This document shows positions 25,377 to 34,087 of a DNA stretch of 64,000 bases, one piece after another. Position 1 is the stretch's first letter, and every line of letters begins with the position of its first letter. The notes beneath the pieces were generated by a model that made no database searches, was not told where the DNA came from, and saw only the letters and a list, made by a program, of their open reading frames with translations. Where the stretch lies: positions 868,001 through 932,000 of the forward strand of contig NZ_CP034550.1 in NCBI RefSeq assembly GCF_009498035.1. The letters run 5' to 3'. The stretch is from Saccharothrix syringae. GTDB lineage: Bacteria > Actinomycetota > Actinomycetes > Mycobacteriales > Pseudonocardiaceae. A program made the position numbers and the translations under genes.

Positions 25377-26336
25377 GTGGTCGACCAGCAGCGTCCCCGT
25401 CGTTCGTGCCTGGCCGTGCCCGGGTCGAGCCAGAAGATGATCGACAAGGCCCGCACGCTGCCCGCGGACCAGGTGTTCCTCGACCTGGAGGACGCCTGCG
25501 CGCCGCTGGCCAAGCCGGACGCGCGCAAGACCATCGTCGCCTCCCTCAACGAGGGCGGCTGGGGCTCCCGCGCGCGGGTGGTCCGGGTCAACGACTGGAC
25601 CACCGAGTGGACCTACCGGGACGTCACCGAGGTCGTCGAGGGCGCGGGTGCCAACCTCGACTGCGTCATGCTGCCCAAGGTGCAGACCCCGGAGCAGGTG
25701 CACGCCCTGGACCTGCTGCTCACCCAGATCGAGAAGACCATGGGCTACGAGGTCGGCCGCATCGGCATCGAGGCGCAGATCGAGAACGCCCTGGGCCTGA
25801 CCAACGTCAACGCGATCGCCACCGCGTCGCCGCGGGTGGAGACGATCATCTTCGGCCCGGCCGACTTCATGGCGTCGATCAACATGAAGTCCCTGGTCGT
25901 GGGCGAGCAGCCGCCCGGCTACGACGTGGGCGACGCCTACCACCACATCCTGATGTCGATCCTGATGGCCGCGCGGGCCCACGACAAGCAGGCCATCGAC
26001 GGCCCGTACCTGCAGATCCGCGACGTGGACGGGTTCAAGCGGGTGGCGGGCCGCTCGGCGGCGCTCGGCTTCGACGGCAAGTGGGTGCTGCACCCGGGCC
26101 AGATCGACGCGGCCAACGAGGTGTTCAGCCCCAAGCAGGAGGACTACGACCACGCCGAGAACATCCTCGACGCGTACGACTACTACACGTCCGAGGCGGG
26201 CGGGAAGCGCGGCGCGGTGATGCTCGGCGACGAGATGATCGACGAGGCGTCGCGGAAGATGGCGCTGGTCATCTCGTCCAAGGGGCGCGCGGCGGGCATG
26301 TCGCGCACGGACGTGTGGACGCCGCCGGAGCAGTGA
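25377..26336 (+). CDS. HpcH/HpaI-type CoA-ester lyase (malyl/methylmalyl-CoA lyase type)
   Basis: A 319-residue TIM-barrel C-C lyase. CLAVPGSSQKMIDKARTLPA, VFLDLEDACAPLAKPDARK (metal-binding region), MLPKVQTPEQV, IGIEAQIENALGLTN (metal-binding Glu) and GKWVLHPGQIDAANEVFSP are diagnostic of the CitE-like superfamily, closest by recall to the beta-methylmalyl-CoA/malyl-CoA lyase of actinobacterial ethylmalonyl-CoA clusters. GAGGAGG sits nine bases before GTG 25377. Predicted reaction: beta-methylmalyl-CoA to propionyl-CoA and glyoxylate. In Streptomyces the gene is beside maoC and acyl-CoA dehydrogenase genes; here those are at 40347 and 28734. Confidence 0.88.
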   Translation: MVDQQRPRRSCLAVPGSSQKMIDKARTLPADQVFLDLEDACAPLAKPDARKTIVASLNEGGWGSRARVVRVNDWTTEWTYRDVTEVVEGAGANLDCVMLPKVQTPEQVHALDLLLTQIEKTMGYEVGRIGIEAQIENALGLTNVNAIATASPRVETIIFGPADFMASINMKSLVVGEQPPGYDVGDAYHHILMSILMAARAHDKQAIDGPYLQIRDVDGFKRVAGRSAALGFDGKWVLHPGQIDAANEVFSPKQEDYDHAENILDAYDYYTSEAGGKRGAVMLGDEMIDEASRKMALVISSKGRAAGMSRTDVWTPPEQ

Positions 26337-26380
26337 GCTTCGACGGTCCCCGGCTGGTCGCGTGGTCGTAGAGTGATCGC

Positions 26381-27484
26381 GTGGCCGACCGGGGACTGGA
26401 GTCGATCGAGGTCGAGGGGTACACCTCGATCCGGTCGGCGACCGTGTCGCTCGGCCGGTTGAACGTGCTGATCGGCGCGAACGGCGCGGGCAAGAGCAAC
26501 TTCATCCGGGTCTTCGAGCTGCTGGGGCGACTGGTCGAGTCGGACCTGGCCTACTTCGTCGGGCTGAACGGCGGCGCTTCGGCCCTGCTGAACAGCGAGC
26601 CCGGGACGCGGCGCATCCGCATCCAGGTCGACACGCCGCTCAACGGCTACGAGGTGCAACTCGTACCGGCCGGCGGCGATGAGTTGATCTTCGAGAACGA
26701 GTTCATCCACCACGAGGAGCCCGCGCCCGGCGGCATCGTGAGGATCGGGCGCGGTAGCCGCGAGACGGGCCTTCACGACAGGGCAGTCCTCCGCTTCCGC
26801 CCGCACGTGCGATCCGTGGTCGACCTGCTCCGGGGCTGCCGGGTCTACCACTTCCACGACACCAGCCGGAACGCGCCGGTCAAGCAGTTGGTGCCCACGG
26901 CGGACAACCTGTCGTTGCGCAGCGACGCGGGCAACCTCGCCGCTGTTCTTCTCGCCCTTGCGGAGAGCGAGGACAGGGCCGACCAGGCGGCCTACCGCCG
27001 GATCATCGGCGTGATCCGCCAGGTCGCCCCCTTCTTCCGCGACTTCGTGCTGCGGCCGGAGAAGGGCGACCGGTTGCGGCTGCGCTGGCGCCCGAACGAC
27101 TCGGACGCCGTCTTCTCCGCCGACCAGATGTCCGACGGCACCCTCCGGTTCGCGTGCCTCGCGACCCTCCTGCTCCACCCGAGGCTGCCCGCCCTGGTGG
27201 TCCTCGACGAGCCGGAACTCGGCCTGCACCCCTACGCGGTGGTCCAGCTCGCCGGTTTGCTCCGTCAGGCGTCGGCGCGCGGCCAGGTGCTCATCGCCAC
27301 CCAGTCGGTCACCTTGATGAACCAGTTCGACATCGACGACCTGATCGTGGTGGAGCGGGTCGACGGCGCTTCGGCCTTCACGCGCCCGGACCGGGAGCGG
27401 CTGACCGAGTGGCTCCAGGAGTACTCGCTGGGCGAGCTGTGGGAGAAGAACATCATCGGTGGAAGGCCGGGCGGCGGGGCGTGA
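26381..27484 (+). CDS. AAA family ATPase (OLD/RecF-like, AAA_21 type), first gene of a candidate defence pair
   Basis: A 367-residue SMC/OLD-like ATPase. Walker A IGANGAGKSNFIRVF (about 30-44), central DVL-like region near KQLVPTADNLSLRSDAGNLA, signature-like FSADQMSDGTLRFACLATLL, and Walker B VVLDEPELGLHP (about 270-283) followed by VLIATQSVTLMNQF. No nuclease domain is fused. The stop overlaps the start of a DUF4276 gene (GTGA), so the two proteins are made together, the layout of ATPase plus TOPRIM-like two-gene defence systems. It interrupts the CoA-ester lyase/acyl-CoA dehydrogenase neighbourhood and its third positions are slightly less GC-biased, consistent with transfer. Confidence 0.9.
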   Translation: MADRGLESIEVEGYTSIRSATVSLGRLNVLIGANGAGKSNFIRVFELLGRLVESDLAYFVGLNGGASALLNSEPGTRRIRIQVDTPLNGYEVQLVPAGGDELIFENEFIHHEEPAPGGIVRIGRGSRETGLHDRAVLRFRPHVRSVVDLLRGCRVYHFHDTSRNAPVKQLVPTADNLSLRSDAGNLAAVLLALAESEDRADQAAYRRIIGVIRQVAPFFRDFVLRPEKGDRLRLRWRPNDSDAVFSADQMSDGTLRFACLATLLLHPRLPALVVLDEPELGLHPYAVVQLAGLLRQASARGQVLIATQSVTLMNQFDIDDLIVVERVDGASAFTRPDRERLTEWLQEYSLGELWEKNIIGGRPGGGA

Positions 27485-28143
27485 CGAGCGGGTACCGGCG
27501 GGTGCACCTCCTGGTGGAGGGGCAGACCGAGGAGGTGGTGGTCAACTCGGTGATCGCGCCCCATCTGCGGTCCCTCGGGTGGACGCCCACCCTGTCGCTG
27601 GTGAAGACCAAGCGGCCCGCCGGGGGACCCGCGCATAAGGGCGGCGTCACGAGCTGGGCCCGGGTGGAGCGGGACGTCGGACTGCTGCTCAACGACTCCA
27701 GCGTCGAGGTCCTGACCACGCTGTTCGACTACTACGCCTTCCCGGCCGACGCGCCGGGCATGGACGACCGGCCGCCCGGCGACGCGTACCGGCGCGTCGA
27801 CCACGTCGAGCGCCGGCTGGCGGAGGCGGTCGGCGACCGCCGGTTCCGGCCGCACCTGGTCCTGCACGAGGTGGAGGCGTGGGTCTTCGCCGCCGCCGAG
27901 GAGCTGGGGCTGCTCCTCGGCGACGACCTGGCCAGCCTGCTGCGCCGTGACGTGGCGGTCGCCGGTGGCCCGGAACTGGTCAACGACGGTCCGGCCACCG
28001 CGCCGTCCAAGCGCCTGCTCGCCTACTGCCCGACCTACCTCAAGACCTCCGACGGTCCGCTGGCCATCCAGGAGTTGGGCGTCGGCGGACTGCGTGCGCG
28101 GTGCCCGCACCTCGATGCGTGGCTCCGCTCCTTCGAAGAGTGA
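27481..28143 (+). CDS. DUF4276 (TOPRIM-like) protein, second gene of the candidate defence pair
   Basis: A 220-residue protein beginning RRVHLLVEGQTEEVVVNSVI, whose acidic VEGQTE end of strand 1 matches TOPRIM motif 1. LTTLFDYYAFPADAPGMD (about 78-95) and LVLHEVEAWVFAAAEELG (about 126-143) are the other conserved blocks of DUF4276. TOPRIM folds hydrolyse or rejoin nucleic acid phosphodiesters; a nuclease effector controlled by the ATPase is the likely model but is inference. GTG 27481 is fixed by the four-base overlap. DUF4276 with AAA ATPases recurs in bacterial islands; compare PARIS (AAA plus DUF4435) and AbiL-type pairs. Confidence 0.88.
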   Translation: MTSGYRRVHLLVEGQTEEVVVNSVIAPHLRSLGWTPTLSLVKTKRPAGGPAHKGGVTSWARVERDVGLLLNDSSVEVLTTLFDYYAFPADAPGMDDRPPGDAYRRVDHVERRLAEAVGDRRFRPHLVLHEVEAWVFAAAEELGLLLGDDLASLLRRDVAVAGGPELVNDGPATAPSKRLLAYCPTYLKTSDGPLAIQELGVGGLRARCPHLDAWLRSFEE

Positions 28144-28230
28144 CGAAATGCTCACCACCCGCTGATCACAGGTGGTGAGCATCCCCACAGATCCCGGCCC
28201 TGATTGGCGATCATGCCGGGGGCCGTGTGC

Positions 28231-28407
28231 ATGGTGGAGGGCGTGTCACGACATCGAGCCGAGCGGAGGCGGTTGTTCCGGCGCCGACCCGCCGACGACC
28301 TGCTGGAGCGCAGCTTCCGGACCTGCCCGAGGTGCAGCCGGGACGTCCACGTGTTCTTCGACGTCTGCCGCCACTGCGGCGGCACCCTGGAGCTGACCGG
28401 CGCCTAG
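28231..28407 (+). CDS. Small zinc-ribbon protein
   Basis: 58 residues: an Arg-rich N-terminal half (SRHRAERRRLFRRRPADDL) followed by a four-cysteine zinc ribbon CPRCSRDVHVFFDVCRHC and a short tail. ATG 28231 has GGGGG eight bases upstream. The compact rubredoxin-like knuckle suggests nucleic-acid or protein binding; no family name can be given. It follows the DUF4276 gene by 87 bases and may be a third, accessory member of that island or an unrelated small gene. Confidence 0.6.
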   Translation: MVEGVSRHRAERRRLFRRRPADDLLERSFRTCPRCSRDVHVFFDVCRHCGGTLELTGA

Positions 28408-28517
28408 GGCGGCCGCCCGGCCGCGCGGTGCGGCCACGCGACCGGCACGACCCGCGGCACGAGCGCGATGGCCGCCGAGGAGAACGGGAACGCGGTGGTC
28501 AGCGCCGCGGTCGCCAT
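28404..28517 (-). CDS. Possible 37-residue hydrophobic ORF, convergent with the zinc-ribbon gene
   Basis: ATG 28517 reads MATAALTTAFPFSSAAIALV then PRVVPVAWPHRAAG to a TAG that shares CTAG with the zinc-ribbon stop. All third positions are G or C and the frame stays coding-like upstream of the ATG, so this may be the end of a longer lost gene. No ribosome-binding site or family is evident. Confidence 0.25.
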   Translation of the reverse strand: MATAALTTAFPFSSAAIALVPRVVPVAWPHRAAGRPP

Positions 28518-28733
28518 CCCGCCGGTGTCCCGCGGCGGCGGCTCGCAGCAGCTCGGCGGCTGCCGGCGGGGCGGCGGCCGGGACGTCGTTCCCCCTGGTG
28601 GTCGGCTTGCGGGGGGGACGGGCTGACCGCTGTTTCGGTTCAGCGGGTGGCGAGGAGCACTCTTGTGGCGCGAACGTGCGTTAACCGGTCCATACTCGCC
28701 GGTAACCCACGTGAGCTACGAAGGGAACCCGCG
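28518..28733. other. Gene-free stretch upstream of the acyl-CoA dehydrogenase gene
   Basis: GC-rich tract with no convincing frame. The last 110 bases presumably hold the promoter of the acyl-CoA dehydrogenase gene; GTGCGTTAACCGGTCCATACTCG contains no clear -35/-10 pair. Ribosome-binding site AAGGGAA lies just before ATG 28734. Confidence 0.4.
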
Positions 28734-29930
28734 ATGGCGCGCCTGGCACGGACCGCAGGGCTGACCGACGTCCAGGAGGAGATCCTCTCGACGGTCCGCA
28801 CCTTCGTGGACAAGGAGATCATCCCGCACGCCCAGGCGCTGGAGCACGGCGACACCTACCCCGCCGACATCGTCGAGGGCATGAAGGAGATGGGCCTGTT
28901 CGGGCTCACCATCCCCGAGGAGTTCGGCGGGCTCGGCGAGTCGCTGCTGACCTACGCCCTGGTGGTCGAGCAGATCGCGCGCGGCTGGATGTCGGTGTCC
29001 GGGGTGATCAACACCCACTTCATCGTGGCGCACATGCTCAAGCAGCACGGCACGCCCGAGCAGAAGCAGCGGTACCTGCCGCGCATGGCCACCGGCGAGG
29101 TGCGCGGGTCGTTCTCCATGTCCGAGCCCGAGCTGGGCTCCGACGTGGCGGCCATCCGCACCAAGGCCACCCGCGACGGCGACGGCTTCGTGGTCAACGG
29201 CCAGAAGATGTGGCTGACCAACGGCGGCACGTCCAACCTGACCGCCGTGCTGGTGCGCACCGACGAGGGCGCGGACAAGCCGCACCGGAACCTGACCACG
29301 TTCCTGGTGGACAAGCCCGAGGGCTACGGCGAGGTCGCGCCCGGCCTGACCGTCCCCGGCAAGATCGACAAGATGGGCTACAAGGGCGTCGACACCACGG
29401 AACTGGTGTTCGACGGCTTCCGCATCGGCGCCGACCAGGTGCTGGGCGGCGAGACCGGGCACGGGTTCCGCCAGATGATGGACGGCGTCGAGGTGGGCCG
29501 GGTCAACGTGGCCGCGCGGGCGTGCGGCATCGCGCTGCGGTCCTTCGAGCTGGCCATCGAGTACGCGCAGCAGCGCAGGACGTTCGGCAAGCCCATCGCC
29601 GAGCACCAGGCCATCGCCTTCAAGCTGGCCGAGATGGCGACCAAGGTCGAGGCCGCCCACCTGATGATGGTCAACGCGGCGCGCCTGAAGGACAGCGGCG
29701 AGCGCAACGACGTCGAGGCCGGCATGGCCAAGCTCATCGCCTCGGAGTACTGCGCCGAGGTGACCCAGGAGGCGTTCCGCATCCACGGCGGCTACGGCTA
29801 CTCCAAGGAGTACGAGATCGAGCGCCTGATGCGCGAGGCCCCCTTCCTGCTCATCGGCGAGGGCACCAGCGAGATCCAGAAGACCATCATCAGCCGGGGC
29901 CTCCTCCGCGACTACCAGTCTCGCTCCTGA
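28734..29930 (+). CDS. Acyl-CoA dehydrogenase, methylsuccinyl-CoA dehydrogenase type
   Basis: A 398-residue FAD enzyme. FSMSEPELGSDVAAIRTKAT (flavin-binding), GQKMWLTNGG, MGYKGVDTTELVFDG, VARACGIA-type region near GRVNVAARACGIAL and the C-terminal FRIHGGYGYSKEYEIERL with the catalytic Glu in the loop are diagnostic. By recall the sequence closely resembles the Streptomyces enzyme encoded with the CoA-ester lyase and mesaconyl-CoA hydratase of the ethylmalonyl-CoA pathway, which oxidises (2S)-methylsuccinyl-CoA to mesaconyl-CoA. The two partners are present in this window but not adjacent. A generic short-chain acyl-CoA dehydrogenase cannot be excluded. Confidence 0.88.
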   Translation: MARLARTAGLTDVQEEILSTVRTFVDKEIIPHAQALEHGDTYPADIVEGMKEMGLFGLTIPEEFGGLGESLLTYALVVEQIARGWMSVSGVINTHFIVAHMLKQHGTPEQKQRYLPRMATGEVRGSFSMSEPELGSDVAAIRTKATRDGDGFVVNGQKMWLTNGGTSNLTAVLVRTDEGADKPHRNLTTFLVDKPEGYGEVAPGLTVPGKIDKMGYKGVDTTELVFDGFRIGADQVLGGETGHGFRQMMDGVEVGRVNVAARACGIALRSFELAIEYAQQRRTFGKPIAEHQAIAFKLAEMATKVEAAHLMMVNAARLKDSGERNDVEAGMAKLIASEYCAEVTQEAFRIHGGYGYSKEYEIERLMREAPFLLIGEGTSEIQKTIISRGLLRDYQSRS

Positions 29931-29946
29931 CCCCGCTCCCGCGCGA

Positions 29947-29990
29947 GTCCTCCACCCAGACACCGCGTGTCCTCCACTCAGACACCGCGA
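29947..29990. repeat. Direct repeat at the left edge of the modular hairpin
   Basis: TCCTCCAC-(C/T)-CAGACACCGCG occurs twice in tandem with a 22-base period just after the acyl-CoA dehydrogenase gene. It is one of the modules reused inside the large inverted repeat that follows. Confidence 0.6.
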
Positions 29991-30146
29991 GTCGAACGTT
30001 CAGGACCGTCGTGTCGAACGCTCAAGACCCCCGAGTTCCACATTCGCACCCCGGCCCGGAGCGCGAATGTGGAACTCGGGGGTCCTGGAGGTTCGACACG
30101 ACGGGTCCGGAGGTTCGACACGCGGTGTCGCAGTGGAGGACACGCG
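29964..30146. repeat. Long imperfect inverted repeat (two arms of about 84 bases) of modular intergenic repeats
   Basis: Left arm 29964-30047 and right arm 30063-30146 are reverse complements with roughly ten mismatches around a 15-base loop. The arms are built from recurring modules: GTGTCCTCCACT, GACACCGCG, GTCGAAC (twice per arm), GACCCCCGAGTTCCACATTCGC. Transcribed, this would fold into a very long hairpin. I recall such GTTCCACATTCG/GTGTCGAAC modules from intergenic regions of Saccharothrix- and Actinosynnema-like genomes, where they give rise to spurious small ORFs. The whole 29931-30331 interval holds no other gene. It may terminate transcription from the acyl-CoA dehydrogenase gene or be a mobile non-autonomous repeat. 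Confidence 0.8.
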
Positions 30147-30331
30147 CGGGTGGGGTGTGACACGCCCGGGTGGGAGCGGGGAGGCCGAAGCTTCGGGGTC
30201 GGAGGGGAACGGGGGGTGGGCCGGACGGGGTACGAGGGTCACGTTCGCGTTAGTTTCGCGCTTACCCGTTTCGCGCCCTTCACCCGGTGTTGGCAGGATG
30301 GGGTGATCAGCACCGCGAAGAGGTGGTCCCC

Positions 30332-30859
30332 GTGACGAGTTCCTTCTCCGGCCAGAACCGACCCGGCATGCCGCCGCGCCTGCCGACCCCGCCCACGGGC
30401 TGGCCCATCGGGTCCTACAGCACCTACGAGGAGGCGCAGCGGGCGGTCGACTTCCTGGCCGACGGCGACTTCCCCGTCCAGGAGGTCACCATCGTCGGGG
30501 TCGACCTGATGCTCGTGGAACGGGTCACCGGCCGCCTCACCTGGGGCCGCGTGCTGGGCACCGGCGCCGCCTCCGGCGCCTGGTTCGGCCTGTTCGTCGG
30601 CGTGCTGCTCAGCCTGTTCAACACCACCCCCGGCGCGAGCCTCGGCCCGATCGTGGCGGGCCTGGTCGTGGGTGTCGCCTTCGGCCTGATCTTCGCCGCC
30701 GTCGGCTACGGCTCCGCCCGCGGCAAGCGCGACTTCCAGAGCGCCAGCCAACTGGTCGCGGGCCGCTACGACGTGCTGTGCCAGCCCCGCTCCGCCGAGC
30801 GCGGCCGCGACCTGCTCGCCCGCCTGGCCATGCGCCCCTCCGACACCGGGCGCGAGTGA
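30332..30859 (+). CDS. General stress protein 17M-like membrane protein
   Basis: 175 residues. Proline-rich start, then WPIGSYSTYEEAQRAVDFLA and VQEVTIVGVDLMLVERVTGR (the GSP17M alpha/beta domain), followed by two membrane segments (ASGAWFGLFVGVLLSLF and IVAGLVVGVAFGLIFAAVG) and a basic tail with DVLCQP. GTG 30332 has AAGAGGTGG upstream. By recall it matches Rv1234, which in mycobacteria also lies next to lpqY. Role unknown; the B. subtilis namesake is sigma-B stress-induced. Confidence 0.87.
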   Translation: MTSSFSGQNRPGMPPRLPTPPTGWPIGSYSTYEEAQRAVDFLADGDFPVQEVTIVGVDLMLVERVTGRLTWGRVLGTGAASGAWFGLFVGVLLSLFNTTPGASLGPIVAGLVVGVAFGLIFAAVGYGSARGKRDFQSASQLVAGRYDVLCQPRSAERGRDLLARLAMRPSDTGRE

Positions 30860-31038
30860 AAGTTTGCCGCCGGCACCCGTCGGGTAGAGGCCGTTCGGGC
30901 CCGGGTGGTTGCGGCACCTGATCACCGGGCCTAGGTTTCGTCCCACCGGTCGGCCCCCTTGGCCGGTCGGTTGGGGGCACGACGAGGTGCCGGGCGCTGC
31001 GGTCTGGCTCCTCCGTTGTCGGGAAGGAGGCAGGACCG

Positions 31039-32292
31039 ATGAGGGGCACGCGGAAACGTCATCGGTTGGCCGCCGCCGGATCCGCCGCGCTGGTCGCGAC
31101 GTCCGTGCTGGCGGGGTGCGGTTCGGGTGACGGCGGGATCACCATCAACGTCTACAAGTACCCGCAGGAGAACTTCCAGAAGATCGTCGACAACTGCAAC
31201 GCGGCCGCCGACGGCTACGAGATCGTCTACCACAAGCTGCCGCGCGAGGCGGACGGCCAGCGCGAGCAGATGGTCCGCAGGCTCGCCGCCGGCGACACGG
31301 GCATGGACGTGCTGGGCCTGGACGTCACCTGGACCGCGGAGCTGGCCGAGGCCGGCTGGATCCGGGAGTTCACCGGGCAGGTCAAGGACCGGGTCGAGGA
31401 CGGCACCCTGGGGCCGCCGCTGGACACGGCCCGCTACCAGGGCAAGCTGTACGGCGCGCCGGACAACACCAACGTCCAGCTCCTCTGGTACCGGGGCGAC
31501 CTGGTGCAGACCCCGCCGAAGACGTGGGCCGAGATGATCGAGACCGGCGGCCGGCTCATCCGGGAGGGCAAGCCCGGCCTGGTCGAGGCGACCGGCAAGC
31601 AGTACGAGGGCCTGGTCGTGCTGTTCAACTCGCTGGTCGAGTCCGCGGGCGGGACCATCGTCGGCGAGGACGGCACCAAGGCCGTGGTCGACGACGGCGC
31701 GGTCAAGGCGCTGGAGGTGCTCAAGACCTTCGCCACCTCCGACGTGGTCGACCCGTCGTTCTCCAACGCCGCCGAGGACAACGCGCGGCTGGCCATGGAG
31801 GCCGGCCAGGCCGCCTTCATGATCAACTGGCCGTACGTCTACGCCGCCGCGCAGGCCAAGCCCGAGTTCGCCAAGAACCTCAGGTGGGCGCCGTACCCGG
31901 CGGTCGAGGGCGGCGAGTCCACGGCGACCGTCGGCGGCGTCAACTACGCGGTCAGCGCGTTCAGCGAGCACCCCGACGAGTCCTTCGACGCCGTGCTGTG
32001 CCTGCGCAACGCCGAGAACCAGAAGTACGCGGCCATCAACGACGGCGTGCCGCCGACCATCGAGTCCGTCTACCGGGACCCGGAGATGGCCGAGCCGTAC
32101 CCGATGAGGGAAGCCATCCTGGAAACGCTGAAGAACGCGAGCACGCGGCCGGTCACCCCCGCGTACCAGAACGTCTCGACGGTGCTGTCCACCATCCTGT
32201 CGCCGCCCGCGAGCATCGACCCGCGGGCCACGGCCGACCGCATGCGCACCGAGCTGCAGGACGCGCTCGACTCCAAGGGGGTGCTGCCGTGA
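31039..32292 (+). CDS. lpqY: Trehalose-binding lipoprotein LpqY of an ABC importer
   Basis: A 417-residue extracytoplasmic solute-binding protein. Signal peptide with basic start and lipobox LAGC (Cys at about residue 27), then the family-1 sugar-binding fold with [29 protein letters not shown] and [16 protein letters not shown] 31039 follows GGAAGGAGG. In mycobacteria LpqY-SugABC recovers trehalose released at the cell envelope; the order lpqY-sugA-sugB-sugC and the gene to the left are as in that locus. Stop overlaps sugA (GTGA). Confidence 0.92.
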   Translation: MRGTRKRHRLAAAGSAALVATSVLAGCGSGDGGITINVYKYPQENFQKIVDNCNAAADGYEIVYHKLPREADGQREQMVRRLAAGDTGMDVLGLDVTWTAELAEAGWIREFTGQVKDRVEDGTLGPPLDTARYQGKLYGAPDNTNVQLLWYRGDLVQTPPKTWAEMIETGGRLIREGKPGLVEATGKQYEGLVVLFNSLVESAGGTIVGEDGTKAVVDDGAVKALEVLKTFATSDVVDPSFSNAAEDNARLAMEAGQAAFMINWPYVYAAAQAKPEFAKNLRWAPYPAVEGGESTATVGGVNYAVSAFSEHPDESFDAVLCLRNAENQKYAAINDGVPPTIESVYRDPEMAEPYPMREAILETLKNASTRPVTPAYQNVSTVLSTILSPPASIDPRATADRMRTELQDALDSKGVLP

Positions 32293-33236
32293 GCCAGGCC
32301 GTCGACACCGGGACCGCCGAGACCCGCCCGTCGCCCAAGGCGAAGGCCGCGCTCAGCGAGGGCAAGAAGGCCGAGCGCCGGCTGGGCCTGCTGCTGTGCG
32401 CGCCCGCGATCGTCATCATGGCCGCCGTCGCCGGCTGGCCGATCATCTACTCGCTGTGGCTGTCGCTGCAGCGCTACGACCTGAAGTTCCCGGACCGCAC
32501 GCAGTTCGTCGGCCTCGACAACTACGTCACCGTGCTGTCCAACGCGTACTGGTGGAACGCCATGTGGATCACGGTGCTGATCACCGTCGTCTCCGTGGCG
32601 ATCGAGCTGGTGCTGGGCATGGCGCTGGCCCTGGTCATGCACCGCACGCTGGTGGGCCGCGGCATCGTGCGCACCGCCTCGCTCATCCCGTACGGCATCG
32701 TCACGGTGGTGGCCGCGTTCTCCTGGCGCTACGCCTGGACCCCGGACACCGGCTACCTGGCCGAGACGATCGCGGGCGGCGACCCGGTGCTGACCGAGAA
32801 GGTCCCCGCGGTCATGGTGGTGATCCTGGCCGAGGTGTGGAAGACCACGCCGTTCATGGCGCTGCTGCTCATGGCGGGCCTGGCGCTGGTGCCCGACGAC
32901 CTGCTCAAGGCCGCCGCGATGGACGGCGCGAGCGCCTGGCAGCGGTTCACCAGGATCATCGTGCCGGTGATGAAGCCCGCGATCCTGGTCGCGCTGCTGT
33001 TCCGCACGCTCGACGCGTTCCGCATCTTCGACAACCTGTTCGTGCTCACCGCGGGCTCGCAGGGGACCTCGTCGGTGTCGATGCTGACCTACAACAACCT
33101 GATCAAGGGCCTGAACCTGGGCATCGGCTCGACCATGTCGGTGCTGATCTTCATCGTGGTGGCGGTCATCGCGTTCGTCTTCATCAAGCTGTTCGGCACC
33201 GCCGCGCCGGGCAGCGACAGCGGGGGGAGGCGCTGA
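32289..33236 (+). CDS. sugA: Trehalose ABC transporter permease SugA
   Basis: 315 residues with about six transmembrane helices (first [20 protein letters not shown]). It carries the MalF-type cytoplasmic EAA motif [20 protein letters not shown], which contacts the ATPase. The hydrophilic first 35 residues contain Lys/Glu-rich text. GTG 32289 overlaps the lpqY stop. One of two inner-membrane channel subunits of the LpqY-SugABC importer. Its stop overlaps the ATG of sugB (TGATG). Confidence 0.93.
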   Translation: MSQAVDTGTAETRPSPKAKAALSEGKKAERRLGLLLCAPAIVIMAAVAGWPIIYSLWLSLQRYDLKFPDRTQFVGLDNYVTVLSNAYWWNAMWITVLITVVSVAIELVLGMALALVMHRTLVGRGIVRTASLIPYGIVTVVAAFSWRYAWTPDTGYLAETIAGGDPVLTEKVPAVMVVILAEVWKTTPFMALLLMAGLALVPDDLLKAAAMDGASAWQRFTRIIVPVMKPAILVALLFRTLDAFRIFDNLFVLTAGSQGTSSVSMLTYNNLIKGLNLGIGSTMSVLIFIVVAVIAFVFIKLFGTAAPGSDSGGRR

Positions 33237-34081
33237 TGGCGGGCATCGGCGGAGCCGAGACCTCGGCGCGCAAGGCCAGGTGGGCGGTCCTCAACGTCCT
33301 GGTGGTGGCCTACGCGCTGATCCCGGTGCTGTGGATCGTGTCGCTGTCGTTCAAGAGCAAGGCGACCCTGAACGACGGCAACTTCATCCCGCGCGAGTGG
33401 ACGCTGGACAACTACGCGGCCATCTTCTCCACCACGGAGTTCGTGCGGGCGCTGGTGAACTCCATCGGCATCGCGCTCATCGCCACCGCGATCGCGGTCG
33501 TGTTCGGCACGATGGCCGCCTACGCGATCGCGCGCCTGGACTTCCCGGGCAAGCGGGTGCTGGTGGGCGTGTCGCTGCTGGTGGCGATGTTCCCGCAGAT
33601 CTCGCTGGTCTCGCCGCTGTTCCAGATCGAGCGCTCGCTCGGCCTGTTCGACACCTGGCCCGGCCTGATCCTGCCCTACATCACCTTCGCCCTGCCGCTG
33701 GCGATCTACACGCTGTCGGCGTTCTTCCGGGAGATCCCCTGGGAGCTGGAGAAGGCGGCGAAGATGGACGGGGCGACGCCCGCCCAGGCGTTCCGGCGGG
33801 TCATCGCGCCGCTGGCCGCGCCGGGCGTGTTCACCACGGCCATCCTGGTGTTCATCTTCTGCTGGAACGACTTCCTGTTCGCGATCTCGCTGACCTCGAC
33901 CGAGTCGTCGCGCACGGTGCCGGTGGCGCTGTCGTTCTTCACCGGCAGCTCGCAGTTCGAGGACCCGACCGGGTCGGTGGCCGCCGCCGCGGTGGTCATC
34001 ACCATCCCGATCGTCCTGTTCGTGTTGTTCTTCCAGCGTCGGATCGTCGCCGGGTTGACCTCCGGCGCCGTCAAGGGGTGA
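33236..34081 (+). CDS. sugB: Trehalose ABC transporter permease SugB
   Basis: 281 residues, six predicted membrane helices, starting [20 protein letters not shown] and ending with a basic residue-flanked last helix. The EAA loop [20 protein letters not shown] is present, of the MalG type. The ATG overlaps the sugA stop. It pairs with SugA to form the membrane channel. Six bases separate it from sugC, so all four genes form a tight operon. Confidence 0.93.
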   Translation: MAGIGGAETSARKARWAVLNVLVVAYALIPVLWIVSLSFKSKATLNDGNFIPREWTLDNYAAIFSTTEFVRALVNSIGIALIATAIAVVFGTMAAYAIARLDFPGKRVLVGVSLLVAMFPQISLVSPLFQIERSLGLFDTWPGLILPYITFALPLAIYTLSAFFREIPWELEKAAKMDGATPAQAFRRVIAPLAAPGVFTTAILVFIFCWNDFLFAISLTSTESSRTVPVALSFFTGSSQFEDPTGSVAAAAVVITIPIVLFVLFFQRRIVAGLTSGAVKG

Positions 34082-34087
34082 GTCGTT

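Noticed and set aside
29967..30335. Small ORFs inside the modular hairpin (plus and minus)
   Set aside because: Their peptides are translations of the repeat modules in different frames; the sequence is explained by the inverted repeat.
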